A stretch of 64,000 nucleotides of DNA from Alphaproteobacteria bacterium (GTDB lineage: Bacteria > Pseudomonadota > Alphaproteobacteria > Micropepsales > Micropepsaceae): assembly GCA_013697055.1 (NCBI GenBank), contig JACCXK010000101.1, forward strand, positions 35,055-99,054, given 5' to 3'. The position numbers and the translations under genes were made by a program. This document shows, piece after piece, positions 58,135 through 64,000 of this stretch (the stretch's first letter is position 1; each line of letters begins with the position of its first letter). The notes beneath the pieces are model-generated. The model worked only from the letters and a program-made list of their open reading frames with translations. It was not told the DNA's origin and searched no databases.

Positions 58135-58799
58135 GCATCGTGATTGCCGTCGACGGCACCGCCGCAAGCGGGAAGGGCACCCTGGCCAAGAAGCTGGCCG
58201 CCCATTTTGGTTTTGCCCATCTGGATTCCGGCGCGCTCTACCGGCTGACCGCGCTCAGCGTGCTGGAGAAGAACGGCGATCCCTCCAGCGAGGCCGATGC
58301 CTTGAAGGGCGCCCAGACCATCGACTTCAACCGCGCCGGCGATCCGGCCATCCGCACCGATATTGTCGGCAAGGCTGCATCCCAGGTAGCCGCCATCCCG
58401 GCGGTGCGCCGGGCGCTGCTGGAGTTCCAGCAGAACTTCCTGGCCCACCCCCCGGGCGGCAGCCCTGGCGCAGTGATGGACGGGCGCGACATTGGCACCG
58501 TCATCTGCCCCAGCGCCGCCGCCAAGCTCTATGTCGATGCCAGGCTGGAAATCCGGGCCCGCCGCCGCTGGTCGGAACTCAAGGCGATGGGAATTCGCCG
58601 GGCCGAACAGGATGTTGTGGCCGAACTGGGGGCGCGGGACGCCGCTGACAAATCCCGTCCGGTCGCCCCCCTGAAACAGGCCCCGGACGCCGACTTGCTG
58701 GATACCTCCGATTTGGGTATAGACGCCGCGTTCGCGGCAGCCCTCGCCCTGGTCTCTCCCAAGGTGAACGGCGCGCTCAAGGACCGCCACAGGGGCTAA
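58131..58799 (+). CDS. cmk: Cytidylate kinase
   Basis: IVIAVDGTAASGKGTLAKKLAAHFGFAHLDSGALYR; VMDGRDIGTVICPSA. Confidence 0.96.
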   Translation: MSIVIAVDGTAASGKGTLAKKLAAHFGFAHLDSGALYRLTALSVLEKNGDPSSEADALKGAQTIDFNRAGDPAIRTDIVGKAASQVAAIPAVRRALLEFQQNFLAHPPGGSPGAVMDGRDIGTVICPSAAAKLYVDARLEIRARRRWSELKAMGIRRAEQDVVAELGARDAADKSRPVAPLKQAPDADLLDTSDLGIDAAFAAALALVSPKVNGALKDRHRG

Positions 58800-58901
58800 G
58801 GAGGCCCGGCGGCCTAAAAGGGCATTCCGCTTACTTATCCAAAACCAAATCGCCCAGGCATCCCGCCTGGGAAGTCCGCCGCAGCATCGCTGCCGGTTGG
58901 C

Positions 58902-60701
58902 ATGCATGACGTACAGGAACTTACCCGAATGGCTCGCGCCGCAACCAAAGAACGCACCACCACCACCGAATCCATGGCCACTCCCTCCCGCGACGATTTC
59001 GCGGCGATGCTGGAGCAGAGCTTCGAAACCCAGTCACCGCAGGAAGGCCAGGTCATCAAGGGCACCATCGTTGCCATTGAGAACGACTTCGCCATGGTGG
59101 ACGTCGGCCTCAAGACCGAAGGCCGCATCTCCCTCAAGGAATTCGCCATGCCGGGCGTCCCCGCCGACATCAAGGTGGGCGACACGGTGGAAGTTTACCT
59201 GGAGCGCGTCGAGAACGCCCTGGGCGAAGCTGTCCTGAGCCGCGACAAGGCCCGCCGCGAGGAAAGCTGGATCAAGCTGGAAAAGGCCTTCACCGACGTG
59301 ACCCGTGTCACCGGCGTGATCTTCGGCCGCGTCAAGGGCGGCTTCACCGTCGATCTGGACGGCGCCGTGGCCTTCCTGCCCGGCAGCCAGGTTGACGTGC
59401 GCCCCATGCGCGATGTCGGCCCGCTGATGAACCAGCCGCAGCTGTTCCAGATCCTCAAGATGGATCGCCGCCGCGGCAACATCGTGGTGTCCCGCCGCGC
59501 CGTGCTCGAAGAGCGCCGCGCCGAGGAACGCACCTCGCTGGTCGCCAGCTTGCAGGAAAAGCAGATCGTCGAAGGCGTGGTCAAGAACATCACCGACTAT
59601 GGCGCCTTCGTGGACCTGGGCGGCGTGGATGGCCTGTTGCACGTCACCGACATCGCCTGGCGCCGCGTCTCCCACCCGACCGAAGTCCTGTCGGTGGGCC
59701 AGACCGTCACCGTGCAGATCATCAAGATCAACCACGAAACCCAGCGCATCAGCCTGGGCATGAAGCAGCTCCAGACCGATCCCTGGGAAGGCGTCGCCGT
59801 CAAGTATCCGGTGGGCGTGCAGTTCAAGGGCAAGGTCACCAACGTCACCGACTATGGCGCCTTTGTGGAGCTGGAGCCGGGTGTCGAAGGCCTGGTCCAT
59901 GTCTCGGAAATGTCCTGGGTCAAGAAGAACATGGCCCCCTCCAAGCTGGTCACCCCCGGCACGGATGTGGATGTGGCCGTGCTGGAAGTGGATTCCAACA
60001 AGCGCCGCATCAGCCTCGGCCTGAAGCAGACCCAGGAAAACCCCTGGAATGCCTTCACCGCCAACCATCCGGCGGGCACGGTCATCGAGGGCGAGATCAA
60101 GTCGATCACCGAATTCGGCCTGTTCATCGGCCTGGATTCGGATATCGACGGCATGGTCCATCTGTCGGACCTGTCCTGGAACACCCCGGGCGAAGAAGCC
60201 ATCAAGACCTATGAAAAGGGCCAGGTGGTCAAGGCCAAGGTGTTGGACATCGATATCGAAAAGGAACGCGTTTCGCTCGGCATCAAGCAGCTCGAAAACG
60301 ACCCGATCGAGAAGGCCGGCCCCTCGGGCGGCGGCCTGCGCAAGGGTTCGGTCGTTACCGGTTCGGTCACGGAAGTCAATGACGGCGGCATCGAAGTGGA
60401 AATCGAAGGCGGCGTGCGCGCCTTCATCCGCCGTGCCGACCTGGCCCGCGACCGCAACGACCAGCGCCCCGAACGCTTCGGCAAGGGCGACAAGGTCGAC
60501 GCGCTGGTGACCAGCATCGACAAGGCCAGCCGCAAGGTCAGCCTGTCGATCAAGGCCCGCGAAATCTCGGAAGAGAAGGACGCCGTGGCGCAGTTCGGGT
60601 CTTCGGACTCGGGCGCCAGCCTTGGCGACATCCTGGGTGCGGCTCTCAAGAAGAAGACCCCGAAGAAGAAGGGTGCCGCTGCCGACGCCGACGAGGAGTG
60701 A
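58902..60701 (+). CDS. rpsA: 30S ribosomal protein S1
   Basis: Multiple S1 repeats, e.g. KNITDYGAFVDLGGVDGLLHVTDIAWRRVSHP; KVTNVTDYGAFVELEPGVEGLVHVSEMSW. Confidence 0.97.
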   Translation: MHDVQELTRMARAATKERTTTTESMATPSRDDFAAMLEQSFETQSPQEGQVIKGTIVAIENDFAMVDVGLKTEGRISLKEFAMPGVPADIKVGDTVEVYLERVENALGEAVLSRDKARREESWIKLEKAFTDVTRVTGVIFGRVKGGFTVDLDGAVAFLPGSQVDVRPMRDVGPLMNQPQLFQILKMDRRRGNIVVSRRAVLEERRAEERTSLVASLQEKQIVEGVVKNITDYGAFVDLGGVDGLLHVTDIAWRRVSHPTEVLSVGQTVTVQIIKINHETQRISLGMKQLQTDPWEGVAVKYPVGVQFKGKVTNVTDYGAFVELEPGVEGLVHVSEMSWVKKNMAPSKLVTPGTDVDVAVLEVDSNKRRISLGLKQTQENPWNAFTANHPAGTVIEGEIKSITEFGLFIGLDSDIDGMVHLSDLSWNTPGEEAIKTYEKGQVVKAKVLDIDIEKERVSLGIKQLENDPIEKAGPSGGGLRKGSVVTGSVTEVNDGGIEVEIEGGVRAFIRRADLARDRNDQRPERFGKGDKVDALVTSIDKASRKVSLSIKAREISEEKDAVAQFGSSDSGASLGDILGAALKKKTPKKKGAAADADEE

Positions 60702-60791
60702 GGCGGATAAGCGAAAGCTCCAGTGGAGCTTTTGCCCGCCGAACGCCAAGCCAAGCGTAGCTTGGCGCGGCAGTAGGGCATCGCAAAATCA

Positions 60792-60822
60792 GGGCGCAGG
60801 CAGCAATGCCTGCGCCCTTTTT
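60792..60822 (+). terminator. Rho-independent terminator after rpsA
   Basis: GGGCGCAGGCA GCAA TGCCTGCGCCC TTTTT, 11-bp stem with GNRA loop. Confidence 0.92.
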
Positions 60823-60937
60823 GCTGGCCCCCGCGTGAACGCTTTTGGCCTTCAAGCGTGCAGATAACGATTGGGAAATTTGGTTCCCATTCAGAATCAC
60901 TCTAGCAATTCACCCATCACTGATGAGGAGTTGAATC

Positions 60938-61159
60938 ATGGCAAAGAAGAAGAGCACGCTGGCCAAGCGCGCCGCTGAGCTGGAAGCCGCGGTCGCGGGC
61001 CTGTTCACCGGTACCCCTGCCGCGCCGGCGAAGAAGAAAAAGCGCAAGAAGTCGAAGAAGGCCAAGGTCGTGAAGGCGGTCAAGAAGACCGTCAAGAAGG
61101 CCAAGAAAGCCGCCAAAAAGGCGGTCAAGAAGGCCAAGAAGAAGTCGAAAAAGAAGTAG
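60938..61159 (+). CDS. Lysine-rich histone H1-like protein
   Basis: MAKKKSTLAKRAAELEAAVAGLFTGTPAAPAKKKKRKKSKKAKVVKAVKKTVKKAKKAAKKAVKKAKKKSKKK. Confidence 0.75.
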   Translation: MAKKKSTLAKRAAELEAAVAGLFTGTPAAPAKKKKRKKSKKAKVVKAVKKTVKKAKKAAKKAVKKAKKKSKKK

Positions 61160-61180
61160 TTTTCCGATTGCATACGGTGA

Positions 61181-61208
61181 GAGGCGCTGTCCCCTGGGGC
61201 GGCGCCTC
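61181..61208 (+). terminator. Terminator after the H1-like gene
   Basis: GAGGCGC...GCGCCTC with internal CCCC/GGGG pairing, then TTTCTTTT. Confidence 0.7.
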
Positions 61209-61279
61209 TTTCTTTTGGGGCCTTCCTTTTGTGCAGGGGCCCGCTAGAGTTCCCCAAAATATAACAAAGGGGGACGCGC

Positions 61280-61771
61280 ATGATCTTTCGCCGCTTTCTG
61301 ACCATGGCCGCCTTGGCCGTCCTGCCGCTCGCGGCCGGGGCGCAGACCCCGGCGCCTGCGCCCACGGCCCATGCCGTCCCGTTCGACGCCTTTGTCTATC
61401 AGCCGGCGTCCGACGTGGCGGCCATGACCCACAGCACCGACGGCAAGCAGCATTCCAAGGTCGTGATCGATCACGAGGAATATTTCATCGAATATGTCAC
61501 CCGGGTGATCAACACCAACGCCGAGGCCCATAACCATTGGTACGATTACATCCATGTGCTGGAGGGCGAGGGCTCGATCACCTATGGCGGCACCCAGGAA
61601 GGCGGCACCGATTCCGGCCTGGGCGAAATCCGCGGCGGCAAGCTGGTGGGCGGCAAATTCCAGATCCTGAAGCCCGGCGACCGGTTGGTGATCCCGCCCG
61701 GCATGCCGCACATCTTCACGGCCACACAGGGCCACACTTTCACCTACCTGATCTTCAAGCACAAAGCCTAG
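61280..61771 (+). CDS. Secreted cupin-domain protein
   Basis: Signal peptide; AHNHWYDYIHVLEGEGSITYGG...GDRLVIPPGMPHIFTATQGHTFTYLIFKHKA. Confidence 0.85.
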   Translation: MIFRRFLTMAALAVLPLAAGAQTPAPAPTAHAVPFDAFVYQPASDVAAMTHSTDGKQHSKVVIDHEEYFIEYVTRVINTNAEAHNHWYDYIHVLEGEGSITYGGTQEGGTDSGLGEIRGGKLVGGKFQILKPGDRLVIPPGMPHIFTATQGHTFTYLIFKHKA

Positions 61772-61779
61772 GAGCCATC

Positions 61780-62277
61780 ATGCGCAAGATACTCATCATC
61801 GGGGCCATGCTGGCCGCCCTTCCGGCTATTGCCCAGAACGCCAAGACGCCTTTCACAGCCGTGGAACAACTGTCGCCGGAAAAGACCGTGCGCCATGTCA
61901 CCGGCCAGGAACTGGAAGCCACCATGAAGAAGGGCATGACCCCCGGCGCCTTCTATTCCCAGATCCTGCTGTCCAAGCATGACGGCTATCAGATCATCAA
62001 CACCATCCGCGACAAGGACGGCCAGGCCGAAGTCCATGCCGACTGGAACGACAATCTCTTCGTCCAGGAAGGCGAAGCCAATTTCGTCACCGGCGGAACG
62101 CAAGTGGACGCCAAGGAAACCGCCCCGGGCGAGAAGCGCGGCACCTCCATCAAGGGCGGCGCCACTGTGACCATGCGAGCCGGCGACTATTTCTTTGTTC
62201 CGGCCGGCACGCCGCACCAGATGCTGGTTCCGGCGGGCAAGCGCGTCCGCTTCATCGCCTTCAAGACGCACAAGTAA
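61780..62277 (+). CDS. Secreted cupin-domain protein (tandem paralogue)
   Basis: Signal MRKILIIGAMLAALPAIAQN; VHADWNDNLFVQEGEANFVTGG...RAGDYFFVPAGTPHQMLVPAGKRVRFIAFKTHK. Confidence 0.85.
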   Translation: MRKILIIGAMLAALPAIAQNAKTPFTAVEQLSPEKTVRHVTGQELEATMKKGMTPGAFYSQILLSKHDGYQIINTIRDKDGQAEVHADWNDNLFVQEGEANFVTGGTQVDAKETAPGEKRGTSIKGGATVTMRAGDYFFVPAGTPHQMLVPAGKRVRFIAFKTHK

Positions 62278-62285
62278 GCGAGCGG

Positions 62286-62657
62286 GTGCGCAGCCTTTTC
62301 ACCGGGCGGTTCAGGTTTTTAGGTTATCTGGCCGCTCTCGGTGTTGTGGTTACCATCTTGTCCCTTGCTTGGAGATCGTTTGAAAAGGGTGAGCTATGGC
62401 TATGGGCATTGCTTATTTTGGATCCTGCACTGACCCTGCGTTTCGCTTTGGAAGCGGTGGGACGATGGGAGCAGGTCGCCAGGGCACGTAAATCTGGGTT
62501 TGCCTCTTTTCTCGATGCGATTCGTAGCTGGATAGCGATTGGATGGGGCGTGATGTGGCTTATAGCGGTGACTGCGGGAACAATCCTCGGCATCGTGCTT
62601 TTTTTCTGTCTTTTGTCGGACCTGATATTTGGCTGGCCGCATTTTCAGCCGGGCTAG
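62286..62657 (+). CDS. Hypothetical membrane protein
   Basis: Three hydrophobic segments, 123 aa. Confidence 0.5.
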   Translation: MRSLFTGRFRFLGYLAALGVVVTILSLAWRSFEKGELWLWALLILDPALTLRFALEAVGRWEQVARARKSGFASFLDAIRSWIAIGWGVMWLIAVTAGTILGIVLFFCLLSDLIFGWPHFQPG

Positions 62658-63579
62658 GAGGCTTCGCCTTCCAGCAGGAGCTTGCGGGGCCGCCACAGCA
62701 GGTTCACCGCCAGCCCCGCCATGATCAGCAGGCAGGCGGTGATCTTCCAGCCGGGCATGGGCTCGCCCAGCAACAGGCGGAGGCGCCCATGCCGAACACC
62801 GGCACCAGCAAGGACAGTGGCGCCACCGTGCCGGCGGGATAGCGCGTCAACAGCCAGGCCCACATGGTGTAGCCGAACAGGGTATTGGCCGCGCTCTGCC
62901 ACACCAGGGTCGGCCAGATGACCCAGTGCGAGCCGGCCACCGACGCGGCGATCCGGGTGGGGCCTTCCAGCACCAGCGAGGCGGCGAAAAGGCCCGGCAT
63001 GGCGAACAGGCTGGCCCACACGACATAGGCGACCGGGTTGATCGGCGTGCCCTTGGTCGCCGCGGCGCGTGAGGCTTCGCGGGTGGTCTGGTTGCTGATG
63101 GTCCAGCAGGCGGCGCCGCCGAGGGTCAGCGCCAGTCCCGTCAGAGTGATGTCCTGGCCATTGTGCATCAGGATCACGCCGATGCCGGCGACCGCCAGCA
63201 CCAGGCCGATCAGGTTTTGCAGATGCGGCTTCTCGCCGGTGCGTTGGGCCGCCACCGCGATGGTGAAGAACACCTGCATCTGCATCACCAGCGAGGCGAC
63301 GCCGGGCGAGATGAAGCCATCCATGGCGATATAGAGCAGACCGAACTGTCCGGTGCCGACGCTGAGGCCGTAGAGCGCCAGACTGCCCCAGGAGACGTTG
63401 GGCTTCTTGAAGAACAGGATGGCGGGAAACAGGGTCAGCGAGAAACGGATCGCCGCCATCAGCAGCGGCGGCAGCATGCCGAGGCCCCAGCGCACCACCA
63501 CGAAGTTGCTGCCCCAGATGAACATCACCAGAACGCCCAGCGCCATGTCGCGCGCGGAAAGATAGGAGGGTTGGGTCAT
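62654..63579 (-). CDS. EamA/DMT-family transporter (apparent frameshift near 62777)
   Basis: MTQPSYLSARDMALGVLVMFIWGSNFVVVRWGLGMLPPLLMAAIRF...VAPLSLLVPVFGMGAS then continues in another frame as LLLGEPMPGWKITACLLIMAGLAVNLLW. Confidence 0.88.
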
Positions 63580-64000
63580 GCCGCCCCGCCGCCGATCTTG
63601 CTTTTGCTTGCACCACCCGCCGCTCGCCCAAGCTCGCGGCTTTCGTCGCTCGAAACGGTCCGCTGGACCGTTTCGTCAGCCTTCGGCTGACCGCGCCTCA
63701 CCCAAAGCAAATTCACCGCCAGCCCGGCCATGATCAGCAAGGTGGCGCCGATTTTCCACAAGGGCAGGGGTTCGTGCAGGATGACCGCCGAAGCGCCGAA
63801 GCCGAATATCGGCACCATCAGCGACATGGGTGCCACGGTGGCGGTGGGATAGCGCGACAACAGCCAGCCCCAGCAGGCATAGCCGAACATGGTGTTGCCC
63901 ACCGATTGCCACAGCACCGCCGCCCAGGTGACCGGGGTGGCGCGTGCGATGCCGGTGATGATGGCCGCGGGGCCCTCCAGCAGCAGCGACAGGACCAGGA
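63576..64000 (-). CDS. EamA/DMT-family transporter, partial (N-terminus beyond window)
   Basis: ATVAPMSLMVPIFGFGASAVILHEPLPLWKIGATLLIMAGLAVNLLW; frame open to the window edge. Confidence 0.88.
   Translation of the reverse strand, partial: LVLSLLLEGPAAIITGIARATPVTWAAVLWQSVGNTMFGYACWGWLLSRYPTATVAPMSLMVPIFGFGASAVILHEPLPLWKIGATLLIMAGLAVNLLWVRRGQPKADETVQRTVSSDESRELGRAAGGASKSKIGGGAA

Noticed and set aside
59034-60749. 571-aa minus-strand ORF opposite rpsA
   Set aside because: Antisense shadow of ribosomal protein S1; composition mirrors its codon bias.

Overview
64 kb of a GC-rich bacterial chromosome, most likely alphaproteobacterial (inference from a TIGR02300-like acidic protein, a DUF1150-like protein and the kdsD-lptCAB-rpoN-ptsN block). 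The left end carries part of an exosortase/PEP-CTERM exopolysaccharide region: an edge-truncated outer-membrane beta-barrel gene missing from the ORF track, a Wza/EpsA-type export protein, a PEP-CTERM/exosortase-associated acyltransferase, and an overlapping ThiF-like + nitroreductase-like pair. Five PEP-CTERM substrate genes are scattered over about 49 kb. Four have a sequence-level match to a sigma-54 -24/-12 promoter (GGC[AC][TC]-N5-TTGC) just upstream, and all five end in a closely related GGCGCC-type terminator hairpin; rpoN is in the same window. The middle and right contain EmrAB, a TonB receptor, a histidine kinase, Cls, glycerate kinase, the Lpt/RpoN/PtsN block, PabB, GMC/SDR oxidoreductases, tRNA-Ala(GGC), aroA-cmk-rpsA, two lysine-rich H1-like proteins and EamA transporters. 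Several genes are interrupted (Rad52-HNH frameshift, HD hydrolase amber codon, PEP-CTERM frameshift, EamA frameshift, truncated Gp157-like and DJ-1-like fragments), indicating either real decay or indel errors. No CRISPR array, rRNA operon or intact mobile element was seen. All assignments were made by eye, without database searches.
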